In this document: positions 1 to 7,985 of the stretch, one piece after another
Position numbering within the stretch: the stretch's first letter is position 1
How the letters are laid out: each line of letters opens with the position of its first letter
Source of the DNA: UBA10649 sp963755335
Lineage (GTDB): Bacteria > Actinomycetota > Actinomycetes > S36-B12
Length of the DNA stretch: 64,000 bases
Direction of reading: 5' to 3'
NCBI GenBank assembly: GCA_963755335.1
Contig: CAVWJW010000008.1
Location: forward strand, 1,798,001 to 1,862,000
Notes under the pieces: generated by a model
Databases searched by the model: none
What the model was told of the DNA's origin: nothing
Seen by the model: the letters and a program-made list of their open reading frames with translations, nothing else
Made by a program: the position numbers and the translations under genes

Positions 1-1244
1 ACCACGGTCTTGCCCGTGGCATCGGCCAGCCACTGCATGAGCGGCGCCATGCGGCTGGCTCCGCCGACGACGTGCAGCACCGGGCGCGGTGTGCCGAGAA
101 GCGCCTCGATCTCGGCGGCCCGCTGGGCCAGCCGTACCACCAGCGACTCGAGGATCACCCGGACGATGGCTCCGCGCGAGCCGTCCCATCGGCCGACGAG
201 GTGCGGGGCGATCGTGGCCGGGCCCTGCCCGGGCTGGGTGAGGTCGGGTGCGTCCACGTCGAAGACGGCCGCGAAGGCCGGCGCCCTCTCGGCGGCGGCG
301 AGCAGGTCGGGCACCGGGGGCTCGACACCGTCGAGCAGCCCCCAGGCGCGCCGGCACTCCTCGAGCAGCCACATTCCGGACACGTTGCGCAGCACGCGAA
401 CGGTCCCGTCCACGCCGAGCTCATGCGTCACATTGAGCGCCATCGACGCGGACGTCGGCTCGGCACCGATCACCTCGGCGCCGATGAGCGCCCAGGTCCC
501 CACTGACAGGACGAGCGCGGCGTCACGGTCCTCCAGCGGCGTTCCGACGAAGGCGCTCGCCGTGTCATGCGTGGCGACGCCGATAAGGGTGAGTCCGGAC
601 AGGCTCGGATCCGTGGCGACTCCGCGCACCGACCCCGGCTCGTCCGGCGCCAGGAAGGCGGACGGCGGCACGTCGAGGGCGTCGAGGACCTCCGACGACC
701 ACTGCCGGGTCCGGACGTCGACCATCGCGGTCGACGAGGCGTTGGTGACATCGGTGGCGAGCGCGCCGGTGGCCCAGTACGACAGCAGGTCGGGAACCAT
801 CAGGAACGTCGTGCCGTCGACGATCCGCTGCGGCTCCTCGGCGGCCACCTGGTAGATCGTGTTGATGGGCATGTCCTGGATCCCCGTGATGGCGTACTGC
901 CGTTCCCAGGCGAGCCGGCGACGCACGACCGCGATCCCCCGCTCGTGCCGAGGATCGCGGTAGGCGCGCACCGGGCCCACCAGGGCGCCGTCGCGGACGA
1001 CGCCGTAGTCGATCGCCCAGGTGTCGATCCCGAACGAGCGCGCTCCGGCGGCAGCCGCCTGAGCGAGGCCGACAAGCATCCCGTCGTAGAGCGCCCGGAT
1101 GTCCCACGTCCACGCGTCGTCGGCACGCGCGAGCACGTTCGGGAAGCGCGCGAGGACGTCGAGCGTTGGGCCGTCGGCACCGAGCTCGGCAACGACGACG
1201 CGACCACTCGTGGCGCCGATGTCCACGGCGGCGACCTTGGTCAT
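1..1244 (-). CDS. rhaB: Rhamnulokinase RhaB (3' end cut by window edge)
   Basis: FGGY-family sugar kinase that phosphorylates L-rhamnulose to L-rhamnulose-1-phosphate in the cytoplasm. The reverse strand reads from ATG at 1244 with the N-terminal phosphate-binding motif VDIGATSGR, then GIDTWAIDYG, the hinge segment LSVGTWALIGAE and, near the edge, the second ATP-site motif VVGGASRMAPLMQWLADATG. About 414 codons are present and the last 60 or so lie outside the window. The start has AGGGG four bases upstream. It is the last visible gene of the rhamnose operon, 7 bases after the aldolase stop. GlpK and xylulokinase are relatives, but the operon context decides for rhamnulose. Confidence 0.93.
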   Translation of the reverse strand, partial: MTKVAAVDIGATSGRVVVAELGADGPTLDVLARFPNVLARADDAWTWDIRALYDGMLVGLAQAAAAGARSFGIDTWAIDYGVVRDGALVGPVRAYRDPRHERGIAVVRRRLAWERQYAITGIQDMPINTIYQVAAEEPQRIVDGTTFLMVPDLLSYWATGALATDVTNASSTAMVDVRTRQWSSEVLDALDVPPSAFLAPDEPGSVRGVATDPSLSGLTLIGVATHDTASAFVGTPLEDRDAALVLSVGTWALIGAEVIGAEPTSASMALNVTHELGVDGTVRVLRNVSGMWLLEECRRAWGLLDGVEPPVPDLLAAAERAPAFAAVFDVDAPDLTQPGQGPATIAPHLVGRWDGSRGAIVRVILESLVVRLAQRAAEIEALLGTPRPVLHVVGGASRMAPLMQWLADATGKTV

Positions 1245-1251
1245 CGGACCC

Positions 1252-3291
1252 CTAGCGAAGGAACGCCGCGGCGACGCCGGAGTCGACCGGGACCAGCAGC
1301 CCGGTCGTTCGGGAGAACTCGTCCGAGACGATCGCCGCGACGGCCGCCGCCACGTGGTCGGGCAGCACCTCGCGCTTGAGGATCGTGCGCTGGGCGTAGA
1401 ACTGCCCGAGGTCCTCCTCCTTGACCCCGTAGACCGCGGCGCGATTGGCTCCCCAGCCGCTGGAGAAGATGCCGGAGCCCTGCACCACGCCGTCGGGGTT
1501 GATCCCGTTGACGCGGATGCCGAACTCACCAAGCTCCGCGGCCAGCAGCCGCACCTGATGGCCCTGGTCGGCCTTCGCGGCGCTGTACCCGATGTTCGAC
1601 GGTCCGGCGAAGATGGCGTTCTTGCTGGCGATGTAGACGATGTCGCCGCCCATGCGCTGGGCGATCATCGCGCGCGCCGCCTCACGGCTGAACAGGAACG
1701 ACCCCTTCGCCATGACGTCGTGCTGGAGGTCCCAGTCCTGCACGGTGGTCTCGAGCAGCGGTCGCGAGATCGACAGCCCCGCGTTGTTGACCACCATGTC
1801 GACACCGCCGAAGGCCAGGCAGGCAGCGGCCACGACGGCCCGGACTCCGTCCTCGGACGTGACGTCGACCTCGACAGCGATGGCGACGTCCGGGCCGCCG
1901 AGCTCGGCAGCGAGCTCGGTGCCCTTGTCGATGTCGCGGTCGGCGATCACGACGCAGCCGCCCTCGGCGGCGATCGCGCGCGCGGTCGCCCCGCCGATGC
2001 CGCCGGCACCGCCGGTGACGATGGCGATGCGGGTCGCGAGGCGCTTCGGCTTCGGCATGCGCTGGAGCTTGGCCTCCTCGAGCTCCCAGTACTCGATGCG
2101 GAACTTCTCGCTCTCGTCGATCGGGGCGTAGGTCGACAACGACTCCGCGCCGCGCATGACGTTGATTGCGTTGATGTAGAACTCGCCAGCCACCCGCGCG
2201 GTCTGCTTGTTCGCACCGAACGAGAACATCCCGACGCCGGGCACGAGCACGATGGCCGGGTCGGCGCCGCGCATCGCAGGGCTGTCGGCGGACGCGTGCC
2301 GGCCGTAGTACGCCGCGTACTCCTCGCGGTAGGCGGCATGGAGCTCGCGCAGCCTGTCCACCACCTGCTCCAGCGGTGCGTCGGCCGGCAGGTCGAGGAC
2401 CATCGGGCGCACCTTGGTGCGCAGGAAGTGGTCCGGACACGAGGTGCCGAGTGCCGCGAGTTCGACGTGCCGCGTACGGCTGACGAAGTCGAGGACGACG
2501 TCGCTGTCGTCGAAGTGTCCGACCATGCGACGGTCCTGCGAGGCGATGCCCCGGATCACCGGGGCGAGCACCGCTGCGCGGGCAGCCCGGGAGCTCGGGT
2601 CGAGCGGCTCGTAGCCGGGGATGACCGCGCCGAACGGATCAGGACGGCCGTTCGCCTCGATGAACGCCTCCGCGGTACGGATGATCTCCAGCGAGTTCGC
2701 CTCGCAGATGTCGCTGGTCGCCCCCCACGCCGTGATGCCGTGACCGCCGAGGATGCAGCCGATCGCCTGCGGGTTCTCCTGCTGGATCGCGGCGATGTCG
2801 AGGCCGAGCTGGAAGCCAGGACGTCGCCACGGCACCCACACGACGCGATCGCCGAAGCAGCGCTGCGTGAGCTCGGGGCCGTCGGCGGCAGTGGCCAGCG
2901 CGATGCCTGAGTCCGGGTGGAGGTGGTCCACATGCGGGGCGTCCACGAGTCCGTGCATGGCCGTGTCGATGGACGGTGCCGCGCCACCGGTGCCATGCAG
3001 GCAGTAGGTGAACGCGTGGACCATCTCGTCCTCGCGGTCGATGCCCGGATACACGTTGACCAGCGAGCGCAGTCGGTCGAGCCGCAGCACCGACAGACCG
3101 GCCTCGGTCAACGTGCCGAGGTCGCCGCCGGAGCCCTTCACCCACATCAGCTCGACCGGCTGCTCGGTGACGGGGTCGAGCTCCTCACCCTTCGCCGACG
3201 TGTTGCCACCCGCGTAGTTGGTGTTGCGACGATCGGCCCCCAGCCGGTTCGAGCGCTCGAGCAGTTCCTGGACAGGCGTCCGCGTCGTCAT
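1252..3291 (-). CDS. rhaEW: Bifunctional rhamnulose-1-phosphate aldolase / lactaldehyde dehydrogenase (RhaEW type)
   Basis: 679-residue fusion. Residues ~1-415 are a class II aldolase (GGNTSAKG, MWVKGSGGDLGTL, and the zinc-ligand pair in DAPHVDHLHPDS). It splits L-rhamnulose-1-phosphate into DHAP and L-lactaldehyde. Residues ~420-679 are a short-chain dehydrogenase with TGGAGGIG, NNAG and the catalytic YSAAK. By analogy with the Bacillus RhaEW family it oxidises lactaldehyde to lactate. Both active sites look complete. It sits between rhaI and rhaB on the same strand. Single-domain RhaD/AldA pairs are the alternative architecture in proteobacteria; here both steps are fused. Confidence 0.93.
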   Translation of the reverse strand: MTTRTPVQELLERSNRLGADRRNTNYAGGNTSAKGEELDPVTEQPVELMWVKGSGGDLGTLTEAGLSVLRLDRLRSLVNVYPGIDREDEMVHAFTYCLHGTGGAAPSIDTAMHGLVDAPHVDHLHPDSGIALATAADGPELTQRCFGDRVVWVPWRRPGFQLGLDIAAIQQENPQAIGCILGGHGITAWGATSDICEANSLEIIRTAEAFIEANGRPDPFGAVIPGYEPLDPSSRAARAAVLAPVIRGIASQDRRMVGHFDDSDVVLDFVSRTRHVELAALGTSCPDHFLRTKVRPMVLDLPADAPLEQVVDRLRELHAAYREEYAAYYGRHASADSPAMRGADPAIVLVPGVGMFSFGANKQTARVAGEFYINAINVMRGAESLSTYAPIDESEKFRIEYWELEEAKLQRMPKPKRLATRIAIVTGGAGGIGGATARAIAAEGGCVVIADRDIDKGTELAAELGGPDVAIAVEVDVTSEDGVRAVVAAACLAFGGVDMVVNNAGLSISRPLLETTVQDWDLQHDVMAKGSFLFSREAARAMIAQRMGGDIVYIASKNAIFAGPSNIGYSAAKADQGHQVRLLAAELGEFGIRVNGINPDGVVQGSGIFSSGWGANRAAVYGVKEEDLGQFYAQRTILKREVLPDHVAAAVAAIVSDEFSRTTGLLVPVDSGVAAAFLR

Positions 3292-3331
3292 CTTCTCCGT
3301 CTTCCTCGAATGTCGTGTCAGCGTGCACGAG

Positions 3332-4495
3332 TCAGGCGCCCCAGCCGGCCTGGCTGCCGCCCACCCGCTCGGCGACGATGCGCTCGGCGTACCCCGATGC
3401 AGCGTAGGCCGTCATCGGGTTGGCATCGAGGCCGCGCTCGGTGCGCCATTCGGCGAGGAGGGGCCGCACGTCGGTGTCGTACGCGTCCATCAGGACGGCG
3501 TGCGCGCCGAGGACGTCGCCCGCGCGCTGTGCCGCCTCCAGCGCCGGCTGATCGACGAGGAGGGCCTTGGTGACCGCCTCCTGCACGTTCAGGATCGAGC
3601 GGATCTGGCCCGGGATCTTCGGCTCGATGTTGTGGCACTGGTCGAGCACGAACGAGACACCCGACGACTGCCGGATCGCGTCGGCCTTGACGACCTCGTG
3701 CATGATCCGGAAGAGCTGGAAGGGGTCGGCGACCCCGACGATCAGGTCGTCGTCGGCGTAGAACCGGGAGTTGAAGTCGAATGCGCCGAGCTTCCCCTCG
3801 CGCAGCAGGAACGCGACGATGAACTCGATGTTGGTGCCCGGCGCGTGGTGGCCGGTGTCGACCACGACCATCGCCTTGGGTCCGAGCTTGAGGCAGTGCG
3901 CGTACGAGACGCCCCAGTCGGGCACGTCGGTGGCGTAGAACGCCGGCTCGAAGAACTTGTACTCCAGCACCATGCGCTGCTCGGGGCCGAGCCGGTCGTA
4001 CACCTCGACGAGTGCCTCGTGGAGGCGGTCCTGGCGCGACCGGATGTCGTCCTGGCCCGGGTAGTTCATCCCGTCGGAGAACCACAGCTTCAGGTCGCGC
4101 GTACCGGTGATGTCCATGATGTCGACGCACTCGAGCAGGTGGTCGGTCGCCTTCCGGCGGATGCGCGGGTCAGGGTTCGTGACGCTGCCCAGCATGTAGT
4201 CGTCGTCCTGGAAGACGTTGCTGTTGATCGTGCCGAGGGCGATGCCCTCGTTGGCCGCGTGGGTGGCGAGCTTGTCGTAGTCGTCGACCTTGTCCCACGG
4301 GATGTGCAGGGCGACCGACGGCACCGAGCCCGTGTACCGCGCCACGACGGCAGCGTCGGAGACCTTCTCGTAGGGGTCGCGCGGGACGCCGGCCTGGGCG
4401 AACACCTTGAAGCGGGTGCCGGAGTTGCCGTAGGCCCAGGACGGCACCTCGATCTTGAGCTCGTCGAGCTGCTGCTTCGCCGTTTCGCGATCCAT
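3332..4495 (-). CDS. rhaI: L-rhamnose isomerase (RhaI type)
   Basis: 387 residues, a xylose-isomerase-like TIM barrel that converts L-rhamnose to L-rhamnulose. The sequence resembles the Sinorhizobium/Pseudomonas stutzeri RhaI group rather than E. coli RhaA: AYGNSGTRFKVF near the N terminus, then LKLWFSDGMNYPGQ, EYKFFEPAFYATDV, VVDTGHHAPGTNIE and FDFNSRFYADDDL, which carry the expected metal-binding Glu, Asp and His residues. Length matches the family. It lies 40 bases upstream of the aldolase gene and 39 bases after the mutarotase gene, so probably the same transcript. Confidence 0.95.
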   Translation of the reverse strand: MDRETAKQQLDELKIEVPSWAYGNSGTRFKVFAQAGVPRDPYEKVSDAAVVARYTGSVPSVALHIPWDKVDDYDKLATHAANEGIALGTINSNVFQDDDYMLGSVTNPDPRIRRKATDHLLECVDIMDITGTRDLKLWFSDGMNYPGQDDIRSRQDRLHEALVEVYDRLGPEQRMVLEYKFFEPAFYATDVPDWGVSYAHCLKLGPKAMVVVDTGHHAPGTNIEFIVAFLLREGKLGAFDFNSRFYADDDLIVGVADPFQLFRIMHEVVKADAIRQSSGVSFVLDQCHNIEPKIPGQIRSILNVQEAVTKALLVDQPALEAAQRAGDVLGAHAVLMDAYDTDVRPLLAEWRTERGLDANPMTAYAASGYAERIVAERVGGSQAGWGA

Positions 4496-4534
4496 GTCGG
4501 GTCCTGTCGTGGTCGAGGGGTCGTGTCGGGTCGG

Positions 4535-4856
4535 TCACGCGAGGTGGAAGACCTCGCGAAGCGTGAGGAACGCCTCGTCAGGGCGTTGGCCGTCGAGCGA
4601 CTCGAAGAACTCGGCCATCTCGGCCTGCCAGCGGTCGTTGACGTCGGTCCGCGGCCATGCCGTCGAGGGCCGCCTGGAGACTCGGGGTCTCGACGTAGCC
4701 GACGAGCAGGCCGTCCTCGCGAAGGAAGAGCGAGTAGTTGTGCCAGCCGGTGCTCTGCAGCGCCTCGAGCATGTCCGGCCACACGTGCTCATGCCGTTCG
4801 ACGTACTCGTCGAGGCGGTCCGGCCGGACCTTGAGGAGGAAGCACACCCGCTGCAT
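4535..4856 (-). CDS. rhaM: L-rhamnose mutarotase RhaM, one frameshift
   Basis: Interconverts the anomers of L-rhamnose to feed the isomerase. The first part (ATG at 4856) reads MQRVCFLLKVRPDRLDEY with the family motif HEHVWPDM and HNYSLFLREDGLLVGYVE. The frame is then lost near 4648-4654, where one extra G occurs in GCGGACC. Dropping it continues into TDVNDRWQAEMAEFFE and ends at 4535 after 106 codons, the usual RhaM length. The restored protein is fully conserved, so a sequencing insertion is more likely than a real pseudogene. AAGGAG precedes the ATG. Confidence 0.9.
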
Positions 4857-4872
4857 GAGGCTCCTTGGGTCC

Positions 4873-4907
4873 GGGTGGCGGCGGACGGGTCTCGTCCGCC
4901 GCCACCC
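4873..4907 (-). promoter_or_regulatory. Intercistronic 15-bp hairpin between rhaS and rhaM
   Basis: Perfect inverted repeat: 15-base arms at 4873-4887 and 4893-4907 with a 5-base loop. It falls between the stop of the binding-protein gene and the ribosome binding site of the mutarotase gene. It has no U-tract, so it may be an mRNA-stabilising or partial-termination element that raises transporter messages over catabolic ones, as known for other binding-protein operons. The function is inferred. Confidence 0.7.
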
Positions 4908-4933
4908 GAGCTGGATGGGTCGTCAGTCGTCGA

Positions 4934-5941
4934 TCAGTAGATCTTGGCGAAGGTGACGATGTTTCCCTTGGTGAAGGTGAACGGGTCGCCCAGGTAGATG
5001 ACGCCGTTCGGGCCCTCGGTGTAGGTCTTGCCGCCGGCCTTGAGCTTGGCGCCGGTCGCCTGCTTGAGGTTGCCCGAGGCGCACTCAGCAGCGCCGTAGG
5101 TGCCCACGTAGCCAAGGTCGATCGGGTTCCACAGGCCGAACTTGTTGATCGTGCCGTCGAGGACGTAGTCCTTCATCTGGCTGGGCAGGCCCAGTCCGGT
5201 GATGGCGACCTTGGCGCCCTTGGACTTCTTCTCCTGCGCCGCGGCGAGGATGCCCACCGTGGTCGGGGAGATGATGCCGGCGATGTCCGGGTGCTCGGTG
5301 AGGATCTGGTTGAACTGCTGCGCCGACTTCGTCGCATCGTCATCGCCGTAGTAGACGCCGGCGAGCGACATGTTCGGGTACTTGGCCGCGAGCTGCTTCT
5401 TCATGGCCTCGATCCAGGCGTTCTGGTTCGCGGCGGTCGCAGCGGCGGACAGGATCGCGATCTTGCCCTTGCTGCCGACCTCCTGGGCGATCCAGTCGAC
5501 CTCTGCCGCGCCGATGCGGTCCGAGGATGCCGGGAGCACCGCAGCCGTGCGCGTCTTCGGGTCGGCGACGTCGGCGTCGGAGGTGACGACGCAGATGCCC
5601 TTGGCCTTCGCCTTCTTCAGCGTCGGGGCCAGTGCGTTCTGGTCAGCGGCGCTGAGCACGATCGCGTTGTAGCCCTGCTGGATCGCCTGGTTGATGAACG
5701 CGACCTGCGCCGGACCGGTGGCCTGAGTGGGGCCGATGTACTTGCAGGTGGCCTTGATCTCCTTGCAGGCCTTCTGCGCACCCTTGTTCCAGGCTGTGAA
5801 GTAGCCGTTGTTGATCGCCTTCGGGATGATGGCGATCTTCAGCCCGGCCTTGGGTGTCGCACTCGCGGGCGCGACCGCCAGGCCGACGATGACGGCGGCG
5901 CCTGCAGCGACGGCCATCACCTTCTTCGTGATTGAGGTCAT
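4934..5941 (-). CDS. rhaS: Rhamnose ABC transporter substrate-binding protein
   Basis: 335-residue type I periplasmic-binding protein (ribose-binding fold) that captures rhamnose outside the membrane for the RhaTPQ importer. It has a Sec signal peptide (MTSITKKVMAVAAGAAVIVG, likely cleaved after ASA) and the family segments INNGYFTAWNKGAQ, GYNAIVLSAADQNAL, VVTSDADV and GIISPTTVG. There is no lipobox cysteine, which is odd for a Gram-positive binding protein that normally needs a lipid anchor. The start overlaps the stop of rhaQ by ATGA, indicating translational coupling. The name follows the Rhizobium rhaSTPQ nomenclature. Confidence 0.93.
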   Translation of the reverse strand: MTSITKKVMAVAAGAAVIVGLAVAPASATPKAGLKIAIIPKAINNGYFTAWNKGAQKACKEIKATCKYIGPTQATGPAQVAFINQAIQQGYNAIVLSAADQNALAPTLKKAKAKGICVVTSDADVADPKTRTAAVLPASSDRIGAAEVDWIAQEVGSKGKIAILSAAATAANQNAWIEAMKKQLAAKYPNMSLAGVYYGDDDATKSAQQFNQILTEHPDIAGIISPTTVGILAAAQEKKSKGAKVAITGLGLPSQMKDYVLDGTINKFGLWNPIDLGYVGTYGAAECASGNLKQATGAKLKAGGKTYTEGPNGVIYLGDPFTFTKGNIVTFAKIY

Positions 5942-7005
5942 CCTCGGTGACTCCCTTGGTCATGCCCTGCGACTGCAGGGCTCAGTGGCTCAGCCTCGCC
6001 ACCGGGTGGTGGCGTGACTCCGCCTCGGCTCGAGGGCCGAGAGGTTCTGTGGGCCGCGGCGTCGCGGATCTTCGACAGCACGCGGGGAACGGCGACCGAG
6101 ACGAGCAGCAGGAGGCCGCTGACGATCACGAGGGCGTTGGCGTCCCAGCCGGCGAGCTGGAGGTAGGACCGGCTGAAGCCCCAGATGAGGACCGCGGCGA
6201 CCACGCCCCAGATGGTCCCGACGCCACCGGCGATCGCAACACCACCGAAGAGGACGGCGGCGATCACGAGCAGTTCGAAGCCGAGCGCGCCGTCGGGTGA
6301 CGAGGACGCGAAGCGGATCGTGTACGCCAGGCCAGCGAGTCCGCACATGAAGCCGGTCAGCACGAACAGGCTGAGCTTCACGCGCTTCAGCGGGATGCCC
6401 GAGAACACCGCGGCCTCGTCGCCCTGGCCGATGGCGAACAGCCAGCGGCCCAGCCGGGTGCCGTGCAGCACGTACCAGAAGGCGAGGCCCGCGACCACCA
6501 TCGGCACGACGACCCAGGGCAGGAACGTGCCCGGGATCGGCTGGTAGCCCAGGTCGGTCCACTCGGTCGGGTAGTCGGCCACCGGGGTGTCGCCGAGCAG
6601 GACGTAGCACAGGCCCCGGTACAGGGCGAGCGTGCCGATGGTCACGGCGAGCGACGACAGGCCCAGGCGCGTGACGAGCAGGCCGTTGATCAGTCCGCAG
6701 GCCGAGCCGGTGAGCAGGCCGGCGATCACGGCGAGCCACATCGAGTTCGTGCCGTGCCAGGTGATGCCGATGACGGCTGACGAGAGTGTGAGGTTCGACG
6801 CGACGGAGAGGTCGATCTCCTTGACGATGATGAGCAGCGCCATCGCGAAGGCGATCAGCATGACCTCGGACACGTCGCCGATGATGAAGTTGATGTTGTC
6901 GCCGGAGAGGAAGAGGTTGTCACTCATTCCACCGAAGACGATCAGCAGGACCAGGAGCAGGATGATGCCCTTGTCCCAGCCGAGCCGGAACCCGCCTGAC
7001 CTCAT
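5938..7005 (-). CDS. rhaQ: Rhamnose ABC transporter permease RhaQ
   Basis: 355-residue membrane permease of the ribose/AraH family with roughly 9-10 hydrophobic segments. It pairs with RhaP to form the channel. Family features visible are the KEIDLSVASNLTLSSAVIG segment and the repeated GGVAIAGGVGTIWG motif near the C terminus that contacts the ATPase. The last ~45 residues are a polar Pro/Gly/Ser-rich tail beyond the usual end. Its start overlaps rhaP and its stop overlaps rhaS, each by 4 bases. Confidence 0.92.
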   Translation of the reverse strand: MRSGGFRLGWDKGIILLLVLLIVFGGMSDNLFLSGDNINFIIGDVSEVMLIAFAMALLIIVKEIDLSVASNLTLSSAVIGITWHGTNSMWLAVIAGLLTGSACGLINGLLVTRLGLSSLAVTIGTLALYRGLCYVLLGDTPVADYPTEWTDLGYQPIPGTFLPWVVVPMVVAGLAFWYVLHGTRLGRWLFAIGQGDEAAVFSGIPLKRVKLSLFVLTGFMCGLAGLAYTIRFASSSPDGALGFELLVIAAVLFGGVAIAGGVGTIWGVVAAVLIWGFSRSYLQLAGWDANALVIVSGLLLLVSVAVPRVLSKIRDAAAHRTSRPSSRGGVTPPPGGEAEPLSPAVAGHDQGSHRG

Positions 7006-7985
7006 ACCGGCACCTCCACCAGTCGCATGGCCCGATGGGTGCTCCGCATGGCGACGATGCGGTCGAAGGCGATGGCCGCGACCAGCAGTGCGCCGGCGAC
7101 CGCCTGCTGCCAGAACTGGGATACGCCGAGCGCGCCGAGCGCGAAGGCGATCGTCTGCAGCAGGACCGCGCCGATGAGGGCACCGGCCGGGGTGCCGACG
7201 CCGCCGGCGATCGCCACTCCGCCGATCACGCAGGCGGCCACGACGTACAGCTCGATGCCGAGGCCCGCCGTCGCGTCGGCGAACGAGAAACGCGACAGGA
7301 GCATCAGGCCGGCGACACCCGCGATGGATCCGTTGAGCACGAACGCGCCGAACTCCCGATGGGCCACTGGGATGCCCACTCGGCGCGCGGCCGGCGGGTT
7401 CGAGCCGATGGCGTAGAGGTCGCGCCCCCAGCGGGTGTACCGCAGGACGAGCGTCATGATCGCCGCAGCAGCGGCCGCGAAGACGAACAGGTCGGGGACC
7501 CCGAGCACCTCGCCGGACCCGATCCAGGAGAAGTACGGGGGCAACTGGTCGGCGGTCACGGTGATGCCGGCCGCCAGGTAGTTGAAGATCCCGCGCACGA
7601 TGTACAGCGTCGCGATGGTGACCACGAGCGAGGGCAGACCGAGGTAGGCGACGAGTGCGCCGTTGACGATGCCGACGGTGGCCCCGACGCCGATCGCAAT
7701 GAGGAACGCCACTCCCCCGGTCACGCCACCGTGATTCATCGAGTAGCTGCCCACGAGGAAGGAGACGAGCCCTGCGGTGGAGCTCACCGACAGGTCGATG
7801 TGCCGCATGATGATCAGGTTGGTCTGGCCCACGGCCAGGAAGCCGATGAGCGCCGACTCGATGAGGATCGCCGTGAGGCCGTCCCCGGTGCGGAACGCCG
7901 GGTTGAGGATGCCGGTGAGCAGCAGCAGGATCAGCAGGGCGACAAGGATCGGCAGCTCGCGTACGCGCAGCAGCTTCGTCATCAT
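7002..7985 (-). CDS. rhaP: Rhamnose ABC transporter permease RhaP
   Basis: 327-residue permease, second channel subunit of the rhamnose importer. It shows RHIDLSVSSTAGLVSFLVGS and GGVAIAGGVGTPAG, the paralogous counterparts of the RhaQ motifs, and about ten hydrophobic helices. A longer open frame begins at 8249, but I place the start at the ATG at 7985 because it overlaps the TGA of the ATPase gene (ATGA) and the preceding residues are out-of-frame transporter ATPase sequence. Expressed with the rest of the rha operon. Confidence 0.92.
   Translation of the reverse strand: MMTKLLRVRELPILVALLILLLLTGILNPAFRTGDGLTAILIESALIGFLAVGQTNLIIMRHIDLSVSSTAGLVSFLVGSYSMNHGGVTGGVAFLIAIGVGATVGIVNGALVAYLGLPSLVVTIATLYIVRGIFNYLAAGITVTADQLPPYFSWIGSGEVLGVPDLFVFAAAAAAIMTLVLRYTRWGRDLYAIGSNPPAARRVGIPVAHREFGAFVLNGSIAGVAGLMLLSRFSFADATAGLGIELYVVAACVIGGVAIAGGVGTPAGALIGAVLLQTIAFALGALGVSQFWQQAVAGALLVAAIAFDRIVAMRSTHRAMRLVEVPV

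Noticed and set aside
1252..2910. Long plus-strand open frames opposite the rhamnose genes (up to 603 codons)
   Set aside because: His/Val/Arg/Asp-rich composition without domains; they are the complementary frame of strongly GC-biased coding DNA.
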